Positions 45,504 through 56,122 of a stretch of DNA of 64,000 bases are shown piece by piece. Source of the stretch: Flavobacterium nitratireducens (GTDB taxonomy: Bacteria > Bacteroidota > Bacteroidia > Flavobacteriales > Flavobacteriaceae); the NCBI RefSeq assembly GCF_029625335.1, contig NZ_CP121111.1, positions 1,798,001 to 1,862,000 on the forward strand, read 5' to 3'. Position 1 is the stretch's first letter; every line of letters begins with the position of its first letter. A program made the position numbers and the translations under genes. A model generated the notes under the pieces. It ran no database searches, had not been told where the DNA came from, and saw nothing but the letters and a program-made list of their open reading frames with translations.

Positions 45504-45511
45504 CAAAAATA
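45504..45511 (-). promoter_or_regulatory. TAnnTTTG -7 box for bioF and the downstream biotin genes
   Basis: TATTTTTG on the minus strand, five bases before the bioF ATG, so the transcript should be leaderless or nearly so. The region 45512-45738 holds no gene that I can see. Confidence 0.5.
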
Positions 45512-45738
45512 AGCAACTTTTTTGGGATAAAATATGACGGTTTATTGTTTCTGTTTTTGAACTAAGGATTTCGATTTCTAGTTCAGAATCATTTTTACCA
45601 ATAATATCATACTTAAATCAAAAAAAGGAATCACAAACCAAGGAAATACAATTTTCGAAAACCTTTTCGACTTGATTTTACGCTGTTTTTTATATCAAAA
45701 TCATTTAACTTAAAATTAGTTTTCTATTTTAGAAATCT

Positions 45739-46278
45739 ATGAAAAGAATTGCATCACTTTTTCTAATCGCTACATTATTTTACAATGTACTTGGATATTA
45801 TCTGATGTTTGCCCAACAAGAGGAGCAAGCATGGGTAGCCTCTATGGAAAAAAATGATACATCAGCATTTAAGGTAATCCATCTCAATGCTTCTTTATAT
45901 TCTTTTATCGAAGACACTGATTTTGAATATGTCAATGAAAACATAACCATTGAAAACAAAAGTTATCACATATTTAAAAAAAGGATTAAAAACAATATCT
46001 TAAGTTTATATTATTTAAGAAATAAACATAATGAGGTGATTAGCAATGAAGCAAAAAATATTATTGCAAGTCAATTGTTTAATGAGTCCTCTAAAAGTAA
46101 TAGCCCATTAAAAAAAATGATGAAATCTTTCATTAAAGATTATATCTCTAATGATTATTACGAGCTAGAAACAAAACCGTTAATAGCCACATACAGTATA
46201 AGATCGCATTCAAACCCTAATAATGTTTTACTTGATGGATTCTTAACAATTCATTACACTCCTCCTAAAATAGCTTAA
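45739..46278 (+). CDS. Hypothetical exported or membrane-anchored protein
   Basis: An unrecognised 179-aa protein. The N-terminus is hydrophobic (IASLFLIATLFYNVLGYYLMF) and could be a signal peptide or an anchor. The rest is hydrophilic, Lys/Asn/Glu-rich and probably faces the periplasm, with no known motif. It precedes the outer-membrane protein genes by 282 bases in the same direction, but a hairpin region separates them, so a shared operon is uncertain. Confidence 0.7.
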   Translation: MKRIASLFLIATLFYNVLGYYLMFAQQEEQAWVASMEKNDTSAFKVIHLNASLYSFIEDTDFEYVNENITIENKSYHIFKKRIKNNILSLYYLRNKHNEVISNEAKNIIASQLFNESSKSNSPLKKMMKSFIKDYISNDYYELETKPLIATYSIRSHSNPNNVLLDGFLTIHYTPPKIA

Positions 46279-46406
46279 TCCACTTTGCACCATGCTTATA
46301 TGTTTAAATTCTGCGATGAAAATATCGGAGAAATGACATATAACACCTGATTATTAAGTTTATTGATAATCAAAATGAGCTATTTCAATCAATTTACAAG
46401 ATCATT

Positions 46407-46463
46407 CCAAAATGTTTCTTAACATTTTGGCACACAATGTTGTTGTTAAAAAACAACAAACAC
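46407..46463 (+). other. Two consecutive hairpins upstream of the outer-membrane protein genes
   Basis: First stem: CCAAAATGTT / AACATTTTGG with loop TCTT (10 perfect pairs). Second stem: TTGTTGTT / AACAACAA. Neither has a strong T run after it. They could be an attenuator or leader for the 46.5-50.9 kb gene group, or processing sites. The rest of 46279-46560 is AT-rich without a gene. Confidence 0.4.
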
Positions 46464-46560
46464 AACTAGAGTGTACCAATGAGTTAGAAACACACTAATC
46501 CTCTCATATATTAACTATGAGAAAGATTTTCCATGGAATGGACTATTTAATCCTATATAC

Positions 46561-47688
46561 ATGAAAATAAAATCACAAAACCATATTTTAGTAAATATCA
46601 TCATATTATTTCTTGCCTTAATTTCTTCAAAAACAATTACTGCACAAGGTTGTGTGGCCATAAAAGGTAATGCAACAAGCTGCATGATGGTACATACTGA
46701 CAGCACCAATGTTTCTCAATGGCAATTCACAGCGGGTAGTCGATATTTTAGATCTTTTAGACATTTTTCAGGAACAACAGAAAACGAAGAAAGATTAAGT
46801 CTAGGAACAGAAGTTATTAATTATTCAACTATAGTAGATCTTTCATTAACAAGAATAATTAATAATCGTTGGTCAGCAATGGTAGACATTCCAATTATAA
46901 ACAATGTAAGATCTTCATTATATGAACATGGGCTAGTAAATGGAACCTATGTCAAAAGAGAAAGAAACACTACAAGTTCATTTGGAATAGGTGATATCCG
47001 ATTTGCAGTATACAGATGGTTATTAGACCCTCTAAAAAACGAAAAAATCAATATCCAGTTAGGATTAGGTCTTAAACTTGCTACTGGAGATTACAATTAT
47101 AAAGACTATTTTCATAATGTAGGACCTGACGGAACCAATGAATTACGTACTGTTGATCAATCTATACAATTAGGCGATGGAGGTACTGGAATAACTCTGG
47201 AACTAAATACATTCTATAAATTCAAAGATAATTTTGGCATGTATGGTAACTTCTATTACTTGAGTAACCCAAGAGAACAAAACGGAACCAGAACCTACAG
47301 AGAAACAATTGCATCAAGATTAGCTAACGAAGCTATTATGAGTGTACCAGATCAATATATGTTTAGAGCAGGTTTTAACTATTCTGTGAATCAAGTAAAA
47401 GGATTGTCTGTAGCAGCTGGTGCCCGATTAGAAGGTATTCCTGTTCATGATCTTGTGGGTGGCAGTGGCGATTTCCGTCGTCCGGGATATATCTGGTCAG
47501 TAGAGCCTTCTGTAAACTATGAATACAAAAAAGTAGTCTTGTTTGCATCAGTACCATTTGCAGTAGTTCGTAATCGTACTCAAAGTGTTACTGACAAAGA
47601 AAATTCTGTAACCACAGGTACTCATGTTCAGGGTGACGCAGCATTTGCAGATTACACCATTAACGTAGGTATTTCAACCCGATTTTAA
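46561..47688 (+). CDS. Predicted outer-membrane beta-barrel protein
   Basis: A 375-aa exported protein of unknown function. The signal peptide is residues 1-29 (ending ITAQG), and a Cys pair is near the mature N-terminus (GCVAIKGNATSC). The rest is made of alternating aromatic/polar strands typical of a beta-barrel (WQFTAGSRYFRSFRHFSG, FYKFKDNFGMYGNFYYL) and ends in an aromatic residue (ISTRF), a usual outer-membrane insertion signal. A role in transport or cofactor supply for the haloperoxidase downstream is only suggested by position. Confidence 0.72.
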   Translation: MKIKSQNHILVNIIILFLALISSKTITAQGCVAIKGNATSCMMVHTDSTNVSQWQFTAGSRYFRSFRHFSGTTENEERLSLGTEVINYSTIVDLSLTRIINNRWSAMVDIPIINNVRSSLYEHGLVNGTYVKRERNTTSSFGIGDIRFAVYRWLLDPLKNEKINIQLGLGLKLATGDYNYKDYFHNVGPDGTNELRTVDQSIQLGDGGTGITLELNTFYKFKDNFGMYGNFYYLSNPREQNGTRTYRETIASRLANEAIMSVPDQYMFRAGFNYSVNQVKGLSVAAGARLEGIPVHDLVGGSGDFRRPGYIWSVEPSVNYEYKKVVLFASVPFAVVRNRTQSVTDKENSVTTGTHVQGDAAFADYTINVGISTRF

Positions 47689-47757
47689 ATAAATGTTATT
47701 TTATAAAATGATTCATTTCAACAATTAAATTACAATTTTAAACCAAAACCATTTTTA

Positions 47758-48681
47758 ATGAAAAAGATTTATCTGGGTTTTCTGCTGATATTACCCCTAT
47801 TTATACAAGCACAAACCGACATTGACGCCATTATGATGAGCAAAAACAATTTTTGCTTTGGAACAGTCTACCAATACAGTAGTTGGAACGAGTATTGGGA
47901 AGGAACTTTTAAAAGAAAAAATCTAAATCTGGGAACGGTATCTACACAATCCTTAGGGATTATGGGTAATTATGGTATTTCAGACAAATTAAACGTCCTT
48001 TTTAACCTTCCATATGTAGCAACAAAAGCTTCTGCAGGAACTATGAAGGGAGCAAAAGGAATACAGGATTTATCACTGACTGTAAAATATATGCCTATTG
48101 AAAAAACGATTGGTAAATCAACCTACTCCGTATATGCCATAGGAAGCTTTTCGACTCCGGTCACTGATTATACTGCCGACTATTTACCACTAAGTATTGG
48201 CTTACAAAGCAAAACAGCTTCATTAAGAGTAATGGGAGATTTTCAAAGAGGAAATTTTTTCACAACGGTATCAGGGGCTTATATAAAAAGAGCCAATATT
48301 ACTATTGATAGAAATTCCTACCTCACTAATGAAATTCATTATACCAATGAAGTAGATATGCCTGATGCTGTTTCAGTAAATTTTAGAACAGGATATCGCT
48401 CCAACAGATTGATTGCTGAATTCGTAATAGACAATTGGGTTACACAATCAGGGGGATTTGACATTACCAAAAACAACATGCCTTTCCCGAGTAACACCAT
48501 GAATGCAATAAAATACGGTGTTAACTCTAAATACACGTTCAAAAAAATTCCAGAATTATCTCTTATAGGAGGCTACAACTATGTTGCCGAAGGAAGAAAT
48601 GTTGGAAAATCAGACACTTTTTATGGTGGCATATTCTACATCGTCGATTTTAATAAAACAAGTAAACAAGATGAAAAATAA
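47758..48681 (+). CDS. Predicted outer-membrane beta-barrel protein
   Basis: A 307-aa exported protein, function unknown. Signal peptide 1-18 (LPLFIQAQ). Strand-rich barrel-like sequence with NYGISDKLNVLFNLPYV and GIQDLSLTVKYMP segments, as in the phenol-degradation-MetA-like porin group. Its 3' end overlaps the start of the haloperoxidase-like gene (48671), so translation is probably coupled and the two products may act together. Confidence 0.72.
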   Translation: MKKIYLGFLLILPLFIQAQTDIDAIMMSKNNFCFGTVYQYSSWNEYWEGTFKRKNLNLGTVSTQSLGIMGNYGISDKLNVLFNLPYVATKASAGTMKGAKGIQDLSLTVKYMPIEKTIGKSTYSVYAIGSFSTPVTDYTADYLPLSIGLQSKTASLRVMGDFQRGNFFTTVSGAYIKRANITIDRNSYLTNEIHYTNEVDMPDAVSVNFRTGYRSNRLIAEFVIDNWVTQSGGFDITKNNMPFPSNTMNAIKYGVNSKYTFKKIPELSLIGGYNYVAEGRNVGKSDTFYGGIFYIVDFNKTSKQDEK

Positions 48682-50227
48682 AATACAAAAAAAAGCCTAC
48701 ACTAGCCTAATCGCATTATTTCTTGCCTTCACCTATTCTTGCAGTGATGATATTACAGAACGAAACGAACAATTTCACGCGTTAAATCCAACTAACACCG
48801 ACGAATTAGCCGGAACATGGAAACCCTTTTTATTGACTACCCCTAATGAATTTCCTTTGGATGCACCAATTGCGACTAATTCGACTGCATTTACCAGAGA
48901 AATCAATGAAATAAAAAGCTACCAAGCCAACTTAACTGAAAAACAGAAGGAAATTATAAAATATTGGAGCGCTGGAGGTGTTTTGCGTTGGAATGAAATT
49001 ATGAGAACTTTGGTAGCTAGACATAACCGCCCGCCTTATCAAAATGAAGACGGAACCTATCCAGCACCATCATCGGCAAATCCTTTTGCAAATCCGCAAT
49101 TTCCTTTTTCGAACCCACCCTATGCCGCCCGGGCCTATGCTTATGTAAGCGCTGCTCAATATGATGCAATGGTTGCAACTTGGCATTATAAAAAACTGTA
49201 TAACAGAGCCGCTCCTTATACTGTAGATACCAATATACAGGTGTTGATTCCTAAAAGCACCTTGCCTTCCTATCCTTCAGAAGATGGAGTTTTAGCAGGG
49301 GTTACCGTTGAATTATTAAAATTATTATTCCCAACAGAAATTGCCTATATCCAAGAAAAAGCAGAGGAACAAAAACTGTATCGAATCATTAGTGGAGCCA
49401 ATGTTAGAAGTGATGTTGATGCCGGAATTATTTTAGGAAGAAAAATTGCTGCAAAATTCATTACCCGCGCTGCTGGTGATGGTGCAGGTGCTGCAATAGG
49501 AAACCAGGAACTTTGGACACAATTAGAAACCCAAACTGTTGCTGCAGGGGAAATGCCTTGGAAATCATTAGAACTCCCTGTCAGACCACCGATGTTACCT
49601 TTGTTTGGAAAAGTAAAGTCCTTCTTAATGACTCCCGAAATGGTTGTTGCCAACCGTCCACCTGCACCACCTTCAACAAAATCAGCCCAATTCGCAAAAG
49701 AATTGGCTGAGATAAAAAACTATAGTACCAATACCTCCCGAAAACACATGCAAATTGTCACCTTTTGGGCTGATGGAGTGGGGACTTATACTCCACCAGG
49801 ACACTGGAATGCCATAGCTGCAGAATTATTTGTGGAACAAAATTATAGTGAAGTACGATGGGCCAGAAATATGGCATTATTGAATATTGCAATGATGGAC
49901 GCTGCTATCAGTTGCTGGGATGCAAAATATACTTACTTCAACCCAAGACCCTCTCAAGTTGACCCATCTATAAAAACGATGACAGGAACTCCTAATTTCC
50001 CTTCTTATGTTTCAGGACATTCTACTTTTAGTGGAGCAGCCAGTGTAGTCTTATCCCATATTTTACCTGCAAAAAGCCAAAGTTTTATTGCAATGGCCAA
50101 AGAAGCATCCGACTCGAGAATGTTTGGTTGTATTCATTACAGAAGTGATTGTGAAAAAGGACTTCAATTAGGTGAAAAAGTAGGTAATATTGCCGTAGCA
50201 AGAGCCACTATAGATGGGGCTGAATAA
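48671..50227 (+). CDS. Vanadium-dependent haloperoxidase-like lipoprotein (PAP2 superfamily)
   Basis: A 518-aa lipoprotein with lipobox LAFTYSC; the following SDD could be a surface-export signal. The vanadate/phosphate-binding pocket is complete: Lys419-x6-Arg426-Pro427 (KYTYFNPRP), Ser448-Gly-His450-Ser (YVSGHSTFSG), and Ser-Arg483 with His489 and Asp493 (SRMFGCIHYRSD). The pocket serves either vanadium haloperoxidases or acid phosphatases, so the chemistry cannot be settled from sequence. The length and two-half helical layout favour the haloperoxidase-like group. The ATG at 48671 is preferred over one at 48581 because it opens a proper lipoprotein signal. Confidence 0.87.
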   Translation: MKNKIQKKAYTSLIALFLAFTYSCSDDITERNEQFHALNPTNTDELAGTWKPFLLTTPNEFPLDAPIATNSTAFTREINEIKSYQANLTEKQKEIIKYWSAGGVLRWNEIMRTLVARHNRPPYQNEDGTYPAPSSANPFANPQFPFSNPPYAARAYAYVSAAQYDAMVATWHYKKLYNRAAPYTVDTNIQVLIPKSTLPSYPSEDGVLAGVTVELLKLLFPTEIAYIQEKAEEQKLYRIISGANVRSDVDAGIILGRKIAAKFITRAAGDGAGAAIGNQELWTQLETQTVAAGEMPWKSLELPVRPPMLPLFGKVKSFLMTPEMVVANRPPAPPSTKSAQFAKELAEIKNYSTNTSRKHMQIVTFWADGVGTYTPPGHWNAIAAELFVEQNYSEVRWARNMALLNIAMMDAAISCWDAKYTYFNPRPSQVDPSIKTMTGTPNFPSYVSGHSTFSGAASVVLSHILPAKSQSFIAMAKEASDSRMFGCIHYRSDCEKGLQLGEKVGNIAVARATIDGAE

Positions 50228-50295
50228 TCTCCATAATTAGAAAATTAAGGTTGATAATTTATTTACAAATGGTTTTTATATATATTATCAACTGT

Positions 50296-50330
50296 AACCT
50301 GACAGGCGTTGGAAACCTGTCAGGTTATTT
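50296..50330 (+). terminator. Terminator-like AACCTGACAGG hairpin
   Basis: AACCTGACAGG pairs with CCTGTCAGGTT over 11 perfect bases and a nine-base loop, followed by ATTT. From memory, similar hairpins are common between genes in this group of bacteria. It would separate the haloperoxidase from the DoxX-like gene or reduce read-through. Confidence 0.6.
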
Positions 50331-50393
50331 ACTAAATCAAATTACTTGAATGCAAGATATCCTATTCGACGAACCAAAATAAATATAAAAATC

Positions 50394-50861
50394 ATGAAAC
50401 ATACTTTTAATGACCTCTACGCTCAATTTAGCAGAAAAATGGATCGATATAGCATTATTTTAATGCAAATATCCCTTGCTACGGTTTACATTTGGTTTGG
50501 CGCCTTAAAAGTATTCGGTATGAGCCCGGCCGGCGAACTGGTAGAACAGACTGCTTATTGGTTCAAACCAGAAATATTTGTTCCTCTACTCGGAATTTGC
50601 GAAATAAGTATTGGTTTGGGATTACTCATCAAACGCTGTATTCCCTATACCATCATTTTATTATTAATGCATATGCTGGTAACCTTATTCCCGATTTTTA
50701 TCCTAAAAAAGGTTTGTTTTGAAACTTTCCCATATTGCCCAACTTTAGTAGGACAATATATCATCAAAAATCTTGTATTAATTTCAGGAGCACTGGTCAT
50801 TGCAGGCAAATACAATGAAAGTAAAACGCTTGATACCACCTTACAAACAACTATTGAATAA
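50394..50861 (+). CDS. DoxX/DUF417-like four-helix membrane protein
   Basis: A 155-aa integral membrane protein with four hydrophobic segments. The first has the DoxX-like IWFGALKVFGMSPAGELV pattern, and others include LLGICEISIGLGLLI and LLLMHMLVTLFPIFIL. The ATG at 50394 is preferred over 50346, as the upstream extension is basic and not family-like. DoxX-like proteins are linked to quinone or redox stress in several bacteria. Here it follows a haloperoxidase-like gene, but a hairpin lies between them. Confidence 0.75.
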   Translation: MKHTFNDLYAQFSRKMDRYSIILMQISLATVYIWFGALKVFGMSPAGELVEQTAYWFKPEIFVPLLGICEISIGLGLLIKRCIPYTIILLLMHMLVTLFPIFILKKVCFETFPYCPTLVGQYIIKNLVLISGALVIAGKYNESKTLDTTLQTTIE

Positions 50862-50884
50862 AATTTATTTAAAAATAAGAGTAT

Positions 50885-50919
50885 AAAAAAAGCCGAAATA
50901 ATTACGTTTCGGCTTTGAT
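50885..50919. terminator. Bidirectional terminator between the DoxX-like gene and atpC
   Basis: AAAGCCGAAA pairs with TTTCGGCTTT; between convergent genes, with A and T runs outside. Confidence 0.85.
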
Positions 50920-50939
50920 TTTTATAAATCTAAATTGTC

Positions 50940-51221
50940 TTAGTCGGCTAAAACAATTACTTTATTGTCTTTCATTTCAATAGTTCCTGAAGAAATAGCT
51001 AAAGTATAGTTTTGATCATTTACTTTCGAAAACAACTTTGCTGATTCTTTGCTAAACTTAAAACTTGGCGCTGTAATTTTCACAGTTCCTTTTTGAAGCA
51101 AGGAAACAATTGGAGCGTGATTATTCAAAATTTGGAAACTTCCATCAACACCCGGTAAGGTTACTGACGTTATTTCTCCTTTGAATAAAGATGCTTCTGG
51201 TGATACTATTTCTAAAATCAT
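50940..51221 (-). CDS. atpC: F0F1 ATP synthase subunit epsilon
   Basis: Short epsilon subunit (93 aa) made only of the N-terminal beta-sandwich (ILEIVSPEASLFKGEITSVTLPGVDGSFQIL, given here in outline). The regulatory C-terminal helix pair of longer forms is missing, as in many Bacteroidota. It follows atpD after 91 bases. The other ATP synthase genes are not in the window. Confidence 0.93.
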   Translation of the reverse strand: MILEIVSPEASLFKGEITSVTLPGVDGSFQILNNHAPIVSLLQKGTVKITAPSFKFSKESAKLFSKVNDQNYTLAISSGTIEMKDNKVIVLAD

Positions 51222-51312
51222 AACTTTTTTTAAATTCCAAATTATAAAATTCCAAATCCCAATTTTGGAATTTGGAATTTTTACTTTTTGAGGTTTATCA
51301 AGCTATGCTTGA
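51222..51312. repeat. TTCCAAATCCCAA hairpin in the atpD-atpC gap
   Basis: Repeated TTCCAAAT words with the inverse TTTGGAATTTGGAA form a stem of about 12 bp. The 13-mer at 51250-51262 is shared with bioF. In the mRNA it could tune the ratio of beta to epsilon subunits. Confidence 0.5.
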
Positions 51313-52827
<1,515 letters not shown>

Positions 52828-52906
52828 TTATGTATTTATTAAACAGCTATTTAGGTTTATGAAATAGACACATCAAATTTTACTAATCAGGTGTTTTTTC
52901 AGAGCG

Positions 52907-52914
52907 CAAAGATA
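52907..52914 (-). promoter_or_regulatory. TAnnTTTG -7 box for atpD-atpC
   Basis: TATCTTTG followed by CGC on the minus strand, 83 bases before the atpD ATG. The rest of the 52825-53072 gap is AT-rich with no gene. Confidence 0.6.
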
Positions 52915-53072
52915 ATTTTTTAAAATAAAAAATCAACACTTTTATTTAAAAAACATTAAAAAATAAAACAAGGGTTAAAAACCGCTATAAATCTCGCTTC
53001 CAACAAATTTATTCACCACAAACATTTCGTTATATTATATAAATTATATTTTATAAAAACACCCAATCTTAA

Positions 53073-55933
53073 TTATGGATTGATTACCCAAGAAACAAAA
53101 TACTGCTGCCCTATTAATCCAGCACCTAATACTTGCATGTATTCTTTTCCTCCAATATTAGCTACAGCCACCTTAAAAGTTGATTTAAGCGTAGGAATAC
53201 TATAATTCATTTGCGCATCAATTACTGTAGCCGATTGCACCATGCCATCTACCATTGCAGATTCCCATTTATAAGATGTATTCCATCTTCCACTAACATT
53301 AAATCCGAAATTTTTAAACAACTTTTCATTCCCAATTGAAGCTTTCACTCTGTGCTTAGGCGTATTAAATCCAGCCTCAAAGCTTGGATCCTTTGATTGA
53401 TCAAAACTAAATTCAGCATAATTATAATTTACACCTATTTCATAATCCTTGTACACTTTTCTGGAGAGTCCCAATCCAAAACCAAAAGATTTGATTTCGA
53501 CATCAGTATTCGTATACAATTGATACGCTCTAAAATTATCATTTTGCAATGCATGCAATGTTTGCGCACCGGGATCAGTTGGCCCTGCTAAAGGATTTGG
53601 CGCATCTTGTACGATACCATAATAAGGAGAAATCACAGTTAAATTACCAATGAAATCATTATAAATATTGTAGTAACCACTAACATCTATAGACATCTTA
53701 TTTACATACGATCGGTATCCTAACTCAAAAGCCTTTACTCGTTCTGGTTTCACATAATTCACATTTGCTTTTCTTAACAATGCAGAAGCTGCAACAGGAT
53801 TTGATGGCGCTAAAGCCGCAAATGCCTGAACCGTTGACGCTATATACGAATTCCCATAAGCTTCCTCTCCAGTCATCTGCTTAGTTGTTCCGCCATTCAA
53901 AGACTGACCAACAACAGTATTCACTGGCAATATCTCTGAATATCTTGTCAAATTATCAGGTGCCGAACCAATCAAAACTGCATTCCCTACATTAAAACCT
54001 ATATATTGATCTTGCGTAGTAGGATTTCTAAAACCAGTTTGAAAGGAAGCTCTAATGTTATGGTGCTTATTTTCACCTGCTGCATACACTAAAGACAATC
54101 GAGGAGAGTAACTTCCTTTAAAATTTTGTGATTTATCATATCGAATAGATCCTGTAAACTTCAATCTTTCATCTACAAACTTTTTCATCAATTGTGTATA
54201 AATTCCATATTCATTATAGTGGATAGGACCATTTGCATCTGTATAAATCCTTCCATTGGAATTCAATTGATACTCTCTAAAAGAACCACCAACTTGTATT
54301 TCTGCAAATTGTATTACATCTTTAAAATTATAATTGGCATCCGAATGATAAATCTTTGAATTATCGACCAATTTAGATCCCGAAAGCACATCAGGCTCAG
54401 CGATAACACTATTAAATGCCGATTTAAAAGCGGATGTCCCAGGCATCAATCTACCCACATCTGCCTGAGCCCTAGCATAAGCATGCGCACCAGCCGAATT
54501 GTTATACAATGGACTTTGAGGATTTCCAACAGCACCAGCATAATTAGCCGCATAAGTACCAAACCATGTTTCATCTGATTTCCAAGCTCTATTTACATTG
54601 ATAGCAGTAAAAAGCATATCATAAGATTGACCACCGTCTTCAGTTGTAGTATATCCTCTCAAAAAAAATTCTTGCCTTTAAATTCTAATTTATGTTGTTG
54701 CATAAAAAAGTTATTCAAATAGTAGCGATTAGCACCTTGATACACCGCATTACCAAAACCAAATTTACTTAACCAAATTACTTCCAATCGTTCATCTCCA
54801 AAAGGTCTAAAATGAAAAGACAAATCAATTTTAGTATTACTAGCTTTATTATCGGTCAAATCAGTTTCATTATAACCTGTTCTTGAAACATTTTCCTTAG
54901 GCAAAAGTGAAGCAAAACTCGATGGCAAACCTGCAGCAGCCCAAGCACCACTGGCTATCATTTTTTGTCCTACATTATAAATATTAGTGCTTACTTCATC
55001 TCCATATACATTAACACCATCATAATTAGGATTCGTTCTATCTCTTCCAACCACAAATCTATCTCTATAATCTGTCGCATACCAATCAGTACCACGCATA
55101 TACGTAAAATTCGCTTTGGCAGCAAAATGTTCATCAAAGGCATGCGCCATTCGAATACCATAATCAACAAAATCATTAACTCCAGCGGCCTTTTGACTAG
55201 TTTGACCGTATTTCACATAGGTTGTTATGCCTTGGTAATTAAACGGACTTTTCGAATTCATAAATAAAATTCCATTAAAAGCATTAGCACCATACAAAGC
55301 CGAAGAAGCTCCAGGTAATAACTCAACACTTTGCATATCGATTTCAGAAATACCCACCATATTTCCTAATACAAAATTCAATAAAGGAGAAGAATTGTCC
55401 ATCCCATCCACTAATTGCATAAAACGCGTATTGGCTACAGTTGCAAAACCACGAGTATTAATGGATTTAAAAGTCAAACTACTGGTATTCATTTGAACTT
55501 CTTTTAAATTTTCTAATCCATCGTAAAAAGTAGCAGATGCCGTTTTTTTCACATCAGCTATACCCATCCTTTCAATGGTAACTGGCGATTCAAAAACTCT
55601 TTCGGGTGTTCTGGATGCCGAAATAACAATCTCATCAAGTACATTTTGCTCTTCACTTAAAACAATTCCGAGCAATTGTTGTTTTGAATCAACGACAATT
55701 TTCATGGTTTGAAAGCCCACACAACTTAATTCGATTTCAAATGGAAAACGCAAAGCCTCTAATATAAATTTACCATCACTATCCGATACTGTTGAGATTG
55801 TTTTTCCAATAACAACAATATTAGCACCCACAACAGGCATTTTATTCTTATCAACAATAGAACCTTCAATGGTATTTTGAGCGAAATTTACGCCACACAC
55901 AAGGATCAATAAAAAAAGGAAGCAGGATTTCAT
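53073..55933 (-). pseudogene. TonB-dependent outer-membrane receptor (SusC-like), single-base frameshift
   Basis: TonB-dependent transporter, about 953 aa when rejoined. It has a signal peptide (1-18, CGVNFAQ), a carboxypeptidase-regulatory-like domain (about 20-100), a plug domain (EIVISASRTPERVFESPVTI, LYGANAFNGILFMNSK) and a barrel to the C-terminus. The frame breaks in an A8 run on the + strand (54661-54668); A9 restores GKNFFLRGYTTTEDGG. No SusD partner is adjacent, and it stands alone before glmS, so the substrate is unknown. Confidence 0.88.
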
Positions 55934-56074
55934 AGTGTTAAGTTTTTAAGGATTGGTACTACTAAAATAATAATAAATCCTGATACAATCACAAAATACA
56001 CAAAGCATTTTATCAATAATTAACCATGATTTCAAAATTTTAACAAATTCACAAAAACTCAATTCACCAGAAAT

Positions 56075-56103
56075 AAAAAAGGCGAGATTTCCATCTCGCC
56101 TTT
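56075..56103 (-). terminator. Terminator of glmS
   Basis: On the minus strand GGCGAGAT and ATCTCGCC pair, and a T run follows, 20 bases after the glmS stop. Confidence 0.85.
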
Positions 56104-56122
56104 GGTATAGTAATTACAAAAT

